The notes: a model not told the origin generated them from the letters alone. 35,215 bases of DNA from Bacillota bacterium (GCA_023398815.1 JAEWRW010000033.1:1-35215); one strand, 5' to 3'; counted from the first letter of the stretch, positions 14,919 to 22,829 are shown. A program made the numbers and translations.

Positions 14919-17309
14919 TCAGTTTCCGCCAACGCCCGCCAGCCGCGCCTTCCAGCGGGAGAGCCGCCGCCGGGGCCGGCGCAGTGCCCCACCCACCCGG
15001 GGCAGGCGCACCCGGGCGGCCACCACGGTCATGTCGTCGTGCCGGCCAAAGCGGGCAGCCGCCTCGTCCAGCAGCCGCTCGGCCACCTGGTTGGGCTCCA
15101 GATCCTGCCAGTTCGTCAGCAGTTCCTCCAGCCACTCGGTGTCCTCGTTGTTGGTCACGCCGTCGCTCACCAGCACCAGCAGGTCTCCATCCTCCAGCAC
15201 ACGGCGGGTGGCCCCGGGGGCCACCTCATCGAGGATTCCCAGCGGCAGCGTGGGGGAGGAAATGGTCAGCACCTGCCCCCGCCGCAGCAGGAATGACGGC
15301 GGCGCGCCAATCTTGATGAAGTTGGCCGCGCCCTCGATGAGATCGATGAGGCACAGATCCACTGTGGAGAACGTCTCCCCCGCCGAGCGTAGCAGCATGA
15401 CCTGGTTGATGGTGTCGTAGATGACGTCGTCACGGAACCCCGCCTGGTAGAACCGCTGCAGCAGCGAGAGCGTGGCCTGGCTCTGCATGGCAGCCTTGGG
15501 CCCGGTGCCCATGCCGTCGGAGATGGCCAGGAAGTAGCTGGTGTCATCGAGCGAATCCCACACGCAGGCGTCGCCGCAGACCACGCCCTCCCGGGGGCGC
15601 TGGGCCCCGGCGCAGGCGATGCGCATGGCCTGGGTCTGGCGGTACTCCAGGTGGCAGGGCGAGGCAGATTGGCCACCGCAGCCGGCGTTGACGCGCCGCA
15701 GCGGGGTACCCAGGGCTTGGCTCAATACCTGCTCATACCCGTGGCAGAGCCGCCGCCCGCCGCAGCCGGCTACGCTCAGGTGCACCACCAAGCCATGGGC
15801 GCGATCCTGCCGCACGCTGAGGGAAATGGGCTTGACGCCGTGCTGACGCAGGGCCTCCCGCGCCAGCTGCTCACCATCCTCGTGGGAGCGAATCTGCAAA
15901 TTGAGCTGGGCTGCCAGCTCCTCCATCACCGTGGCGATGCCTTTGAGCTGCCGACCGGCCAGCGTGCGGCTGTCGTCAATGCGCTTGCGGTAGTTGCTCT
16001 TCACCCGGTAGAGCCCCCAGGCCGCCCGCAGCGCGTCCACCACATCGGGGAACTTGCGGCAGAGGGTGCGGAACTCCTCGGGGAAGTCACTCTCCAGCAG
16101 CACCCGGCGGTTGCCCGGCGCGGCCAATGCCTTCAAAAAGTGCCCGTAGGTCGTGTAGAACTCATGCTGCCAACACTGCTCCCGCCGGGAGCAGCTGGGG
16201 CACACCTCGTTGGCCACCGACTCCAGCAGCGGGGCCACGTCCTCCCAGGGCTCGGCGGCGGCGTTGGTGCCATCGCCAAAGACCGCGGCCAATTCCTCCA
16301 GGCAACGGGAGAAATCGGTGATGCGGCCCACGACCATCTCCCGCAGGGGGGCCAGGCGTTGTTCGTCGTCGCCGCCCTCCAGTGCCTGGCGGGGTTTCAG
16401 GCGTTCCTCCAGCTGCCCCCAGACCGACTGGGGCACGGCCACGAAGGCCACCGCGGCCACCAGTGTCTCCTTCCACGGCAGGGAGAGGGACGTCATGGCG
16501 CTGGTCCAGGCGCTCATGAGCACCACACCCAGCCAGAACCCGCCAGCCATGCCAAAGCGGCCCAGTGGGCGGAACACGCCGCACAGCAGCCCACAGACAC
16601 CAAGCACCCCGGCCAGCGTGGGCTCGCCGCCAGCCAAGTGCAGCAGCAACCCCACCGCCAGCCCACCGGCTGCCCCCACCGCCGCCCCGCCAGCCACCGC
16701 CGTGGCCAGTGTCACCAGCACCGCCAGCAGGAACCGCGGGGAGAAGGCCGCCCAGGCCGGCAACCCCGCCAGCAGCACCCCGGCGCAGACGGCCAGGGAC
16801 ACAAGGATCCCAGCGTCCTCCACCCGGCGGCCACGGGCCACCGCGCCGGCGGCAGTGTGCAGGGCATAGAGAGCACAGACGGCCAAACCCGTCTCGGCGG
16901 CAAAGCGCATCACATCGTAGAGCAGCAGCGACTGCAGCGGCAGGCAAACGAGCTTGGCCAGCGCCAACAGCCCCATGCCCCAGCCCAAGGTCAGCGTGCG
17001 CCCGGTGCGCGTGAGCACCAGCGTGACAAAGTACACCAGCAGCGGCGGCACCAGCGCCACGGCGTTGATGCCGTCGAACCCCACCGTCAGCAGCCCCGCG
17101 CACACACCGATGAGGGCGGCCAGCGCAGGCTGCCCCGCCATGGCACATGCCATGACGAACGGCGCGCCAAAGGGCCGCAGGCCATCGAGCAGCGTGGCGC
17201 GGCCTGCCAGCAACCCCAGCCCCCCGGCGATGAGCCAGGCGGCCTCGGGCCGCAGCGAAGCCAGCGACAGCTGGGCACGGTCGGCAATGTGACGAAGATG
17301 GAGGGTCAT
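14919..17309 (-). CDS. spoIIE: Stage II sporulation protein E (SpoIIE), membrane PP2C phosphatase
   Basis: A 796-aa protein (B. subtilis SpoIIE has 827). The start is ATG 17309, preceded by AGGGGGTG. The open frame continues further upstream without support. Residues about 30-330 contain roughly ten hydrophobic helices. Residues about 330-590 are the central regulatory region, with two CxxC-type cysteine groups (CPSCSRREQC). The C-terminal PP2C domain shows the metal-binding SDGMGTGPKA (Asp598), VSDGVTNNED (Asp716) and RHDDMTVV (758-759). SpoIIE localises to the polar septum and dephosphorylates SpoIIAA, activating sigma-F in the forespore. A basic tail (RRPRRRLSRWKARL) ends the protein. The gene is monocistronic here, with its own promoter region. 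Confidence 0.95.
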   Translation of the reverse strand: MTLHLRHIADRAQLSLASLRPEAAWLIAGGLGLLAGRATLLDGLRPFGAPFVMACAMAGQPALAALIGVCAGLLTVGFDGINAVALVPPLLVYFVTLVLTRTGRTLTLGWGMGLLALAKLVCLPLQSLLLYDVMRFAAETGLAVCALYALHTAAGAVARGRRVEDAGILVSLAVCAGVLLAGLPAWAAFSPRFLLAVLVTLATAVAGGAAVGAAGGLAVGLLLHLAGGEPTLAGVLGVCGLLCGVFRPLGRFGMAGGFWLGVVLMSAWTSAMTSLSLPWKETLVAAVAFVAVPQSVWGQLEERLKPRQALEGGDDEQRLAPLREMVVGRITDFSRCLEELAAVFGDGTNAAAEPWEDVAPLLESVANEVCPSCSRREQCWQHEFYTTYGHFLKALAAPGNRRVLLESDFPEEFRTLCRKFPDVVDALRAAWGLYRVKSNYRKRIDDSRTLAGRQLKGIATVMEELAAQLNLQIRSHEDGEQLAREALRQHGVKPISLSVRQDRAHGLVVHLSVAGCGGRRLCHGYEQVLSQALGTPLRRVNAGCGGQSASPCHLEYRQTQAMRIACAGAQRPREGVVCGDACVWDSLDDTSYFLAISDGMGTGPKAAMQSQATLSLLQRFYQAGFRDDVIYDTINQVMLLRSAGETFSTVDLCLIDLIEGAANFIKIGAPPSFLLRRGQVLTISSPTLPLGILDEVAPGATRRVLEDGDLLVLVSDGVTNNEDTEWLEELLTNWQDLEPNQVAERLLDEAAARFGRHDDMTVVAARVRLPRVGGALRRPRRRLSRWKARLAGVGGN

Positions 17310-17338
17310 AGGGCACCCCCTGCATACGGTTGGATACG

Positions 17339-17377
17339 GTATTACGATAGCAGGCGGCAGGGGGCAATCCCGTCGAA
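17339..17377 (-). promoter_or_regulatory. Candidate spoIIE promoter with a Spo0A-box-like sequence
   Basis: On the minus strand TTGCCC (17367-17362) and TAATAC (17344-17339) are 17 bases apart, ending 29 bases before the spoIIE start. CGTCGAA on the plus strand (17371-17377) differs by one base from the Spo0A box TGTCGAA and lies directly upstream of the -35, where Spo0A binds in the B. subtilis stage II promoters. The match could be chance in GC-rich DNA. Confidence 0.4.
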
Positions 17378-17483
17378 TGGCGGCGCGGGGAATGTGGTGT
17401 CCTTTGTCAGCCGGTGCCAAAAGCGGGGCAAACGGCGGCGGAACAGCGCGGACGAGAGGGAATGTGACCGCGCGATGGGTGAC

Positions 17484-17510
17484 AAAAACGCCCCGGCCAA
17501 GGCTGGGGCG
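17484..17510 (-). terminator. Intrinsic terminator after the 312-aa unknown gene
   Basis: On the minus strand CGCCCC/GGGGCG-type arms (17510-17489) form a 9-10-bp stem with one G-T pair, followed by TTTTT. It lies 18 bases after the stop at 17528. Confidence 0.75.
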
Positions 17511-17527
17511 TGTGGGGCATGTGATAC

Positions 17528-18466
17528 TCAGTGAGGCAAGACTTCCACCAACGGAGCCAGTGCATCGGGCAGGGCATCGGGGCCGACATCGGCGCAGTCC
17601 ACCAGCACGGTCACCCGGTCGCAGGCGGTGAGGAGCGCCCGCGCGCCATCGGTTAGGCCATCGGCCACCTCTGCAGGCGTCGCCCGCAGCAGCAGCCGCA
17701 GGCGGCGGGGCAACGGCGCGGCCCACAGTTCCTCGTCCATCAGGGCCGCGCACAGGCCGGCGTGGCAGGCACGCAGGCCCTCACCCCAGCCCTTGGCCGG
17801 GTTTGCGGGGGCCACATAGCAGGGCAGGCCAGCCTGGCGCAGGGCCTCCAGCGTGGCGTGGTGGTGCTCCAACCAGGGGCCGGCGGGGCCCTCCGGGCAG
17901 TCGTCCAGCAGGCCAGCGGCACAGCCCAGGGCAGCGGCTTGCTCCCCCCGGCGGCGCAGGTGGCGTTCCAGCTTGCGCAGGCAGCTGGCTGTCGATTCAT
18001 CCTCCGCCGTCCAGGGGGTATCCTGCCCGCCCAGCCAGCGGTCACTGAGCTCCAGCCCGGCGGTGCGGCCCAACAGGGCCAACGCCGCGCCCCCCTCTGC
18101 CGCGCCCGGCAGCCACTCCACATCCCGCAGGTGGCCGCGGAGCACGGCCATGTCCTTGGGGCGGCGCACAAAGGGCTGCAGCACGCCTCCGTCCTCCAGC
18201 CGTTCCTCCACGAGCTTGCCATCGGGGGCAAAGAGCGTGGTGCGCAGCCCCGGCTTGCCATCGAAGGCCATTGGCTTGCGCACAAAGGCCGAATGGGGGT
18301 GCTCAGCATGGGCGGGCGCGGCCAGCGCGAGGGCCGCCACGGCAGCGACGGGCCAGCGGGCAGCCACCGCCGCCACACCATCCTCCCCTGCGTGCGCCAA
18401 AGCCAGGGCCACGCCCTGCCCCCGCCCGCCGAGGATTGCCTTCACCCGTTCGCTGCTCTCCAACAT
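17528..18466 (-). CDS. Unrecognised 312-aa protein, faint resemblance to the uroporphyrinogen decarboxylase/methyltransferase fold
   Basis: I do not recognise this protein with confidence. Several in-frame ATGs exist. ATG 18466 (MLESSERVKAILGG) is preferred for its GGGGGAG site, and ATG 18484 is an alternative. The protein is Ala/Leu/Arg-rich, has no obvious signal peptide and is probably cytoplasmic, although residues about 35-55 are a hydrophobic Ala-rich stretch. The opening SSERVKAILGG and a later ALMDEELW segment recall UroD-like and cobamide methyltransferase proteins, which begin with SRERVLAALRG-type helices and contain MDPELF-type helices. No family histidine or cysteine metal site could be identified. 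It is monocistronic, upstream of spoIIE and closed by a clear terminator. The strand choice is supported by ribosome binding site and terminator. The function is unknown. Confidence 0.6.
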   Translation of the reverse strand: MLESSERVKAILGGRGQGVALALAHAGEDGVAAVAARWPVAAVAALALAAPAHAEHPHSAFVRKPMAFDGKPGLRTTLFAPDGKLVEERLEDGGVLQPFVRRPKDMAVLRGHLRDVEWLPGAAEGGAALALLGRTAGLELSDRWLGGQDTPWTAEDESTASCLRKLERHLRRRGEQAAALGCAAGLLDDCPEGPAGPWLEHHHATLEALRQAGLPCYVAPANPAKGWGEGLRACHAGLCAALMDEELWAAPLPRRLRLLLRATPAEVADGLTDGARALLTACDRVTVLVDCADVGPDALPDALAPLVEVLPH

Positions 18467-18590
18467 GCTCTCCCCCCATTCCATTGACACCCCAGTATAC
18501 CAAAAAACGCGCCATTCGGCCATGGGCCTTGACAAGCGGCACTCTGTCCGTTGCTATGATGTTAGTGTTTTCTAACCACGGATACGTACA

Positions 18591-18631
18591 GGAACCGGTT
18601 GGCCGCAGAACGCAGCGGTCGACCGGTTTCC
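18591..18631. terminator. Long imperfect hairpin after the lyase/sialidase fusion gene
   Basis: GGAACCGG..CCGC and GCGG..CCGGTTTCC arms pair with a few interruptions around an 8-base loop, 36 bases past the end of the minus-strand fusion gene. The flanking T-run is weak. The rest of the gap up to 18467 holds nothing I can support. Confidence 0.4.
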
Positions 18632-18666
18632 CTTTGTGTGGCAGAGCCTAACCCGGCATGCTTGCG

Positions 18667-20604
18667 CTATTCCCCCAGCGGTATGGCGCAGTAGGCGATG
18701 CGACGGCGGTGGTGGGTGTAGGTGATGTGCAGGCAGCAGCCGGCCGCCACCATCGCGGGGTAGGAGAATTCCGCGTCGCAGCAGCCTTCGCTGTCGTAGG
18801 CTTCGCTCTCCAGCGTGCGGAAGGGCAGGAACGTCTGCCCATTGTCCCGCGAGCGCCAAACAACCAGCGGGTTGCGCGCGGCCCAATTGCCGGAGATGGG
18901 GTTCCACACCAGATAGACGTCCCCGCCATGGGTGGCCACATCAATGGCGCTGTTGTTGCTGGGCAATCCCGTGCGGTAGGCGCGGCACCAGGTGCGCCCA
19001 CCGTCGGCGGAGTCGGAGCGGAAGAGGAACCCAGCGGTGGTACGCAGCAGCATGTGGATGCATTCCGGCCCACTGGCCCACAGCGCCGGTTGGATGGCCC
19101 CCAAGCCTTCCAGCCAATCTGGCGCGGCAGGGTCGCTGAGGTTGAGCGGCACCTGTGCCAGGGGGCGGAAGGTTGCACCCTCGTCCTCAGAGACATCCAC
19201 CCGGGGCAGCCAGGCCTCCGCCGTCTCCACCGAGCAGGGGGCTAACAGCCGGCCATCGGGCAGGCGCAGGGGTTTGCCGCGCACCGGCCCGGCGGCCTCA
19301 TTGGGGGCGGCGCAGGCACGCTCCTCCAGCCAGGTCACGCCCCCATCGCGGGAGAGCATGGTGCGCGTGTGCCAGTGCGGCACATCCGGCCCCACCTTGT
19401 ACACCAGGCGCACGCCCTCGGCCACCGGGAAGAGCACCGGGTTCCAGTGGGCAACGGGTTCGGTCTTGGCAATGCAAGCGGGCTCCTGCCACACGCCGTT
19501 CACCCGGCGGGCCAGCCAGATGCCCACATCGGGGTGGCCCTCCCGCGTGCCGGCGAAGCAGGCCGCCAGCACGGTGCCGTCGGCAAGCGGCAGCACGGTG
19601 GAGCCGTGGCAGTTGTGGAAGTGCTCCCCGGCGGGGAGCAGCCATTCCTGCCGCACCCCCGGCCCATACGCCGCCAGCACCCGGGCGGCCTGGTTGCGAA
19701 GTGCCGCCAGCGCCAGCATCTGGGGGCCGGTCAGCGGCGGCTGACCCGTGCGGGTGTGGGCCGTGCGGAAGAGCCCCCGCTCCACCAGCACATGCTTGGC
19801 GTTGGCCGGGTAATTCTGCAGTTCATACACACCGGCGGTCGTCAGGAACTCCCCCAGTCCCTGCCCGGCCCGCAGGTCATAGCGCGTCGGTTTCCCCGCC
19901 GTGGCCGGCGGCGTCAGCAGATCCTTGAGCACCCCGAAGTGCTCGGGGAAGAAATTGAGCACGACGCCCGAATACCCCGCCGCGCCATCGGCTACACTGC
20001 GCACCAGCGTGGCGATATTGGCGTTGAAGAGCCGCACCGGCGAGCCCGCCAGCAACGCCAGCCGCTCCCGGATGAGTGCGCTGTCGCAGCAGGTATCCTT
20101 GATGAAATCAAAACGTCCGCTGGCGGCCAACACGCGCAGCACCCGTGCCGACAGCAAGCGCTTGTAGGGATAGGGGCACTCATAGATGCCCAAGCGCGTC
20201 TCGGGCCGCAACCCCTCCATCAGGCGGGAAAGGCGCTCCAACAGGCGCTCATCGTCCTCCTCCGGCCCAGCCAGCCGGTTGGAGACCAGCACCAGCCCAT
20301 CGGCCCCCACTTCCTCCATCCGGCGCAGAAAGGCCAGCTGGGCCTCCGGGTCGTCCTCGGTGTGGCCGGAGACGACGCACCCCATCCCACGCTCCCGGCA
20401 GCGCCGCACACAGAATTGGGCCAGCTCCAGTTTTTCCTCCTGGGTGAGGAAGAACATCTCGCTCGACTGGCACACGGCAAACACGCCGTCGCAATGGCAC
20501 TGGGCCAGCAGGTCGATGAGCCTGCCCAGCGCGTCGTAATCGATGGCACCGCGCTCGTCGTAGGGGGTCACGATGGTGGAATACAGGGCAACGGAAGCTG
20601 ACAT
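18667..20604 (-). CDS. Fusion of a DapA/N-acetylneuraminate-lyase-family aldolase with a BNR sialidase-like domain
   Basis: A 645-aa protein, starting at ATG 20604 after GGAGGAG. Residues 1 to about 305 form a class I aldolase TIM-barrel of the dihydrodipicolinate synthase/N-acetylneuraminate lyase family. Lys169 (DFIKDT) is the expected Schiff-base lysine and Tyr141 (GIYECP) the partner tyrosine. The usual GxxGE(S/M) motif is altered to AVCQSSEM. Residues about 318-645 form a BNR/sialidase-like six-bladed propeller (BNR_2 type) with GTREGHPDVGIWLARR and four Asp-boxes of the pattern SxDxGxT(W/F): SRDGGVTW, SEDEGATF, SADGGRTW, SRDNGQTF. No FRIP motif was seen. There is no signal peptide. The pairing could release and cleave a sialic-acid-like sugar in one polypeptide. 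The actual substrate is uncertain. Confidence 0.88.
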   Translation of the reverse strand: MSASVALYSTIVTPYDERGAIDYDALGRLIDLLAQCHCDGVFAVCQSSEMFFLTQEEKLELAQFCVRRCRERGMGCVVSGHTEDDPEAQLAFLRRMEEVGADGLVLVSNRLAGPEEDDERLLERLSRLMEGLRPETRLGIYECPYPYKRLLSARVLRVLAASGRFDFIKDTCCDSALIRERLALLAGSPVRLFNANIATLVRSVADGAAGYSGVVLNFFPEHFGVLKDLLTPPATAGKPTRYDLRAGQGLGEFLTTAGVYELQNYPANAKHVLVERGLFRTAHTRTGQPPLTGPQMLALAALRNQAARVLAAYGPGVRQEWLLPAGEHFHNCHGSTVLPLADGTVLAACFAGTREGHPDVGIWLARRVNGVWQEPACIAKTEPVAHWNPVLFPVAEGVRLVYKVGPDVPHWHTRTMLSRDGGVTWLEERACAAPNEAAGPVRGKPLRLPDGRLLAPCSVETAEAWLPRVDVSEDEGATFRPLAQVPLNLSDPAAPDWLEGLGAIQPALWASGPECIHMLLRTTAGFLFRSDSADGGRTWCRAYRTGLPSNNSAIDVATHGGDVYLVWNPISGNWAARNPLVVWRSRDNGQTFLPFRTLESEAYDSEGCCDAEFSYPAMVAAGCCLHITYTHHRRRIAYCAIPLGE

Positions 20605-20730
20605 GGGCTCTCCTCCAAACTTGTGTATGGTACATTCTATTTTACACCGTGCCCTGATCTCCTGCCCACGCCCCCTGTCCCCGGCCTATCCCCCGGCCCG
20701 GCCGCATAGGCATAGGGAGGGGTGAACACA

Positions 20731-21315
20731 ATGATGAATTGGTTGTGGGCGGGGATGATGCTGGCAAGCGTCGTGGTGGCGGCGGCCACCGGGCGTCTCA
20801 ATGACCTGCTGGGGGCCTCCCTCAATGGCGCGGGCAACGCCGTAACGCTGTGCATCAAGCTCCTTGCCATCTACACACTGTGGTGCGGCATTCTGGAGAT
20901 CATGGAGGAGTCGGGTCTGTCCGAGCGGTTCGCGCGGTTGCTGCGCCGCCCCCTGCGGTGGCTTTACCCGTCGGTGCCGGCTGGGTCAGCGGCGGCGCGC
21001 TACATCGGGCTCAACATGGCGGCCAACATGCTGGGCGTGGGCAATGCCGCCACCCCCGCCGGGCTGCAGGCCATGCAGGAGTTGAAGCGCATCGACCCCA
21101 GCGGCCAGGCCAGCGACGACATGTGCATGCTGCTCGTCATCAACTGCTCCTCGCTGCAGTTGCTGCCAACCACGGTCATTGCTCTGCGGCAGGCCGCCGG
21201 CGCGGCGGCCCCGTCGGACATCCTGCTGCCCACGCTCTTGAGCTCGGTGCTGGCGACGGTGCTGGGCGTGCTGACGGCCCGGCTCCTGTCGTCGCTGCCG
21301 GTCTTCCGCCGATGA
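20731..21315 (+). CDS. spmA: Spore maturation protein A (SpmA)
   Basis: A 194-aa membrane protein of the nucleoside recognition (Gate) family. B. subtilis SpmA has 196 residues. The start is ATG 20731, 8 bases after GGGAGGGG. The GTG at 20722 lies within the ribosome binding site. Hydrophobic helices alternate with the conserved segments GAGNAVTLCIKLLAIYTLWCGILEIMEESGL and GLNMAANMLGVGNAATPAGLQAM-type sequence. SpmA and SpmB together are needed for spore core dehydration and heat resistance. It overlaps spmB by ATGA, as in other spore formers, and is divergent from the lyase/sialidase fusion across a 126-base gap in which I see no convincing sporulation-sigma promoter. Confidence 0.95.
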   Translation: MMNWLWAGMMLASVVVAAATGRLNDLLGASLNGAGNAVTLCIKLLAIYTLWCGILEIMEESGLSERFARLLRRPLRWLYPSVPAGSAAARYIGLNMAANMLGVGNAATPAGLQAMQELKRIDPSGQASDDMCMLLVINCSSLQLLPTTVIALRQAAGAAAPSDILLPTLLSSVLATVLGVLTARLLSSLPVFRR

Positions 21316-21830
21316 ACACCGACTGGCTCATCCCCGTGCTCATGGCCCTGGTGGTGGGCTGGGGTGCCCTCCAGCGCGCGCCGGTATACGATGCCTTTGT
21401 GCGTGGGGCGGAAAAGGGACTGCGCACCGCCTGGTCAGTGTTGCCGTGCCTCACGGCCGTCCTCGTGGCGGTGGAGATGCTCAAGGTCTCCGGCGCTCTT
21501 GACCTCCTCTGCCGGCTGCTGGCCGCGCCGCTGGGGTTCTTCGGCGTGCCGGTGGAGGTGGCACCACTGGTCGTGGTGCGGCCCTTCTCCGGCATGGCGG
21601 CACTGGGAATGCTGGAGGACGTGCTGGGCACCAACGGCCCCGACTCCTTGGCCGGGCGGGTGGCGTCAGCCATCATGGGCTCCACCGAGACGCTCTTTTA
21701 CACCGTGGCCATCTACTTTGGGTCGGTGGGCATCCGCAACAGCAGGCACACCGTGCCCGCGGCGACCGTGAGCCTCATTGTAAGCGTGGTGGCGTCGGGC
21801 ATACTGGTGCGGCTACTGCTGCCGGCATAA
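21312..21830 (+). CDS. spmB: Spore maturation protein B (SpmB)
   Basis: A 172-aa membrane protein of the Gate family (B. subtilis SpmB about 178). It starts at ATG 21312, overlapping the spmA stop by ATGA. The open frame upstream of this ATG runs antiparallel in sense to spmA coding and is not used. Conserved family segments are visible: PVYDAFVRGAEKG near residue 24, VVVRPFSGMAALGML near 87 and IMGSTETLFYTVAIYFGSVGI-type sequence near 120. It acts with SpmA in spore maturation in the mother cell. It is followed within 25 bases by an IS remnant. No clear terminator was seen. Confidence 0.95.
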   Translation: MNTDWLIPVLMALVVGWGALQRAPVYDAFVRGAEKGLRTAWSVLPCLTAVLVAVEMLKVSGALDLLCRLLAAPLGFFGVPVEVAPLVVVRPFSGMAALGMLEDVLGTNGPDSLAGRVASAIMGSTETLFYTVAIYFGSVGIRNSRHTVPAATVSLIVSVVASGILVRLLLPA

Positions 21831-21854
21831 GCCCCCCTTCGTGTCGAGAAGTTC

Positions 21855-22413
21855 GTTGGTTTCCGGCAAAATATGACGCTGGTGCAGGTCTGTAAAACAT
21901 GTTGGACAGTCAGCGTACGCAAGAACTCAAGAGGTGAGAGCCAGCCGACTGGCCTCATCGCAATATTGTTGGAACGGGATTGGTGGACAGCCAGTTGGCC
22001 GCAAAGTCGTTGAGAGAGAAAAGGAACAACGGTCAAAAAGCGCTCCTGGTCTCTGTGTGGCTGCGTTGGACCTTACCGTTGTGGCGGGGATTGTAGGGAC
22101 GATCCGTTTGTGTGTGATACCCAGAGAGGAGGCAGTGGTCAAGCAGGGTTGGCACTTCACGCTTTGAGTAAGCACCGAGAAAGCGAAAGCATGTACACTC
22201 GTCGATGGCGGTGTACTGGTATGGCTTGGGAGCCTGACCGACCCGGTATCGGGCGGTACGACCTTGACGTCGATTTGTATCCGTTGGCTGGGACGTTACA
22301 TCTGCTCGTAGGGCTTGGCCTTGCACTATGGTTTCTCTTTCCTGTGGTGGAGTAGCCCTTGCCGTTGCAAAGCGCGGTACACGGAGTGCAGGGAGCGTCG
22401 GCATCCTCCTTGT
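21855..22413 (-). mobile_element. Decayed IS481-like insertion sequence remnant 2
   Basis: The minus strand holds broken transposase frames. The N-terminal part near 22410-22250 corresponds to remnant 1. It is followed by PYQYTAIDECTCFRFLGAYS (catalytic core with the first region after QIDVKV), DRPYNPRHNGKVQRSH (third catalytic region) and, from 22000 down, LAVHQSRSNN with RPVGWLSPLEFL (tail). Stops, frame changes and an internal deletion between the core pieces make it inactive. By eye the pieces shared with remnant 1 differ at roughly one base in eight. The string GGTTTCCGGCAAAATATGAC (21858-21877) matches the 12343-12360 string of remnant 1. It lies in opposite orientation to remnant 1, and the gap to the tRNA promoter (22414-22497) holds nothing recognisable. 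Confidence 0.8.
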
Positions 22414-22497
22414 CGCAGTCGCCACCAGATTCCCACAACCCTATCCAAGATGTATCGTAGTCCTACATGACGCCCGTTCCTGACAGCGTTTGCCCAA

Positions 22498-22526
22498 TTG
22501 CATTGCGCGGCCGTTCGTGCTATACT
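22498..22526 (+). promoter_or_regulatory. Promoter of the tRNA-Ser locus
   Basis: TTGCAT (22498-22503) and TATACT (22521-22526) are separated by 17 bases and point at the tRNA-like sequences starting at 22554 and 22633. Confidence 0.65.
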
Positions 22527-22553
22527 ATCTCAGCGTTCGCATTGGACGCTTTT

Positions 22554-22620
22554 GGAGAGAAGTATCCAAGTGGTCATAGCGGGCTTGGCTGGAAATGTTA
22601 ATTTCCGGGCGGCTCGTTAG
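22554..22620 (+). pseudogene. Degenerate tRNA-Ser(GGA)-like fragment
   Basis: GGAGAG, then AAGTGGTCATAGCGGGC and a CTGGAAA anticodon-loop-like stretch resemble the 5' half of a tRNA-Ser with anticodon GGA. AAGTGGTCATA is shared with the intact tRNA-Ser 80 bases downstream. The 3' anticodon strand does not pair, and the variable arm, T arm and acceptor 3' strand are absent. It could be a decayed duplicate or a precursor leader. Confidence 0.45.
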
Positions 22621-22632
22621 ATAAACAAACGT

Positions 22633-22721
22633 GGAAGAGTATCGAAGTGGTCATAACGGCCCTGACTCGAAATCAGGTATGCGGCAACGCATCGTGGGTT
22701 CGAATCCCACCTCTTCCGCCA
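22633..22721 (+). tRNA. tRNA-Ser, anticodon CGA
   Basis: The acceptor arms GGAAGAG (22633-22639) and CTCTTCC (22711-22717) pair perfectly and are followed by G and an encoded CCA. The anticodon stem CCTGA/TCAGG encloses the loop CTCGAAA with anticodon CGA at 22668-22670, reading UCG. A long variable arm (TATGCGGCAACGCATC) and the T arm GTGGG-TTCGAAT-CCCAC confirm a class II serine tRNA of 89 nt. Confidence 0.95.
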
Positions 22722-22722
22722 A

Positions 22723-22758
22723 GGATAGGGCACTGAACATTTGTTCAGTGCCCTATCC
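22723..22758 (+). terminator. Perfect 16-bp hairpin directly after the tRNA
   Basis: The arms 22723-22738 and 22743-22758 are perfectly complementary (GGATAGGGCACTGAAC at left) around the loop ATTT. It begins two bases after the CCA end. No U-tract follows, so it may be a processing or pausing structure followed by the next true terminator. Confidence 0.6.
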
Positions 22759-22774
22759 GATATAATCCGATCTT

Positions 22775-22793
22775 GCGGCAACAGCCGCTTTTT
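22775..22793 (+). terminator. Intrinsic terminator of the tRNA transcript
   Basis: GCGGC/GCCGC pair around AACA and are followed immediately by TTTTT. Confidence 0.7.
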
Positions 22794-22809
22794 GTAAATG
22801 CTTGAAAAA

Positions 22810-22829
22810 CCCACCTGTGGTGGGCTTTT
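22810..22829 (+). terminator. Second intrinsic terminator
   Basis: CCCACC/GGTGGG with the loop TGT, followed by CTTTT. On the minus strand the preceding AAAAA gives a T-run, so it may also serve the convergent arabinofuranosidase gene. Confidence 0.65.

Noticed and set aside
15651..17534. Plus-strand open frame of over 600 codons, very Gln/His/Gly/Arg-rich
   Set aside because: It is the antisense shadow of spoIIE. Its composition is typical of GC-rich shadow frames and it has no ribosome binding site.
18530..18565. Plus-strand TTGACA and extended -10 TGCTATGAT
   Set aside because: The spacing is 20 bases and the next gene downstream runs on the opposite strand, so no target is apparent.
19369..20601. 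Plus-strand open frame of about 410 codons
   Set aside because: Antisense shadow of the lyase/sialidase fusion.
12343..22413. Composite transposon bounded by the two IS481-like remnants
   Set aside because: Both remnants are decayed and the enclosed genes are core sporulation functions, which are not expected cargo.
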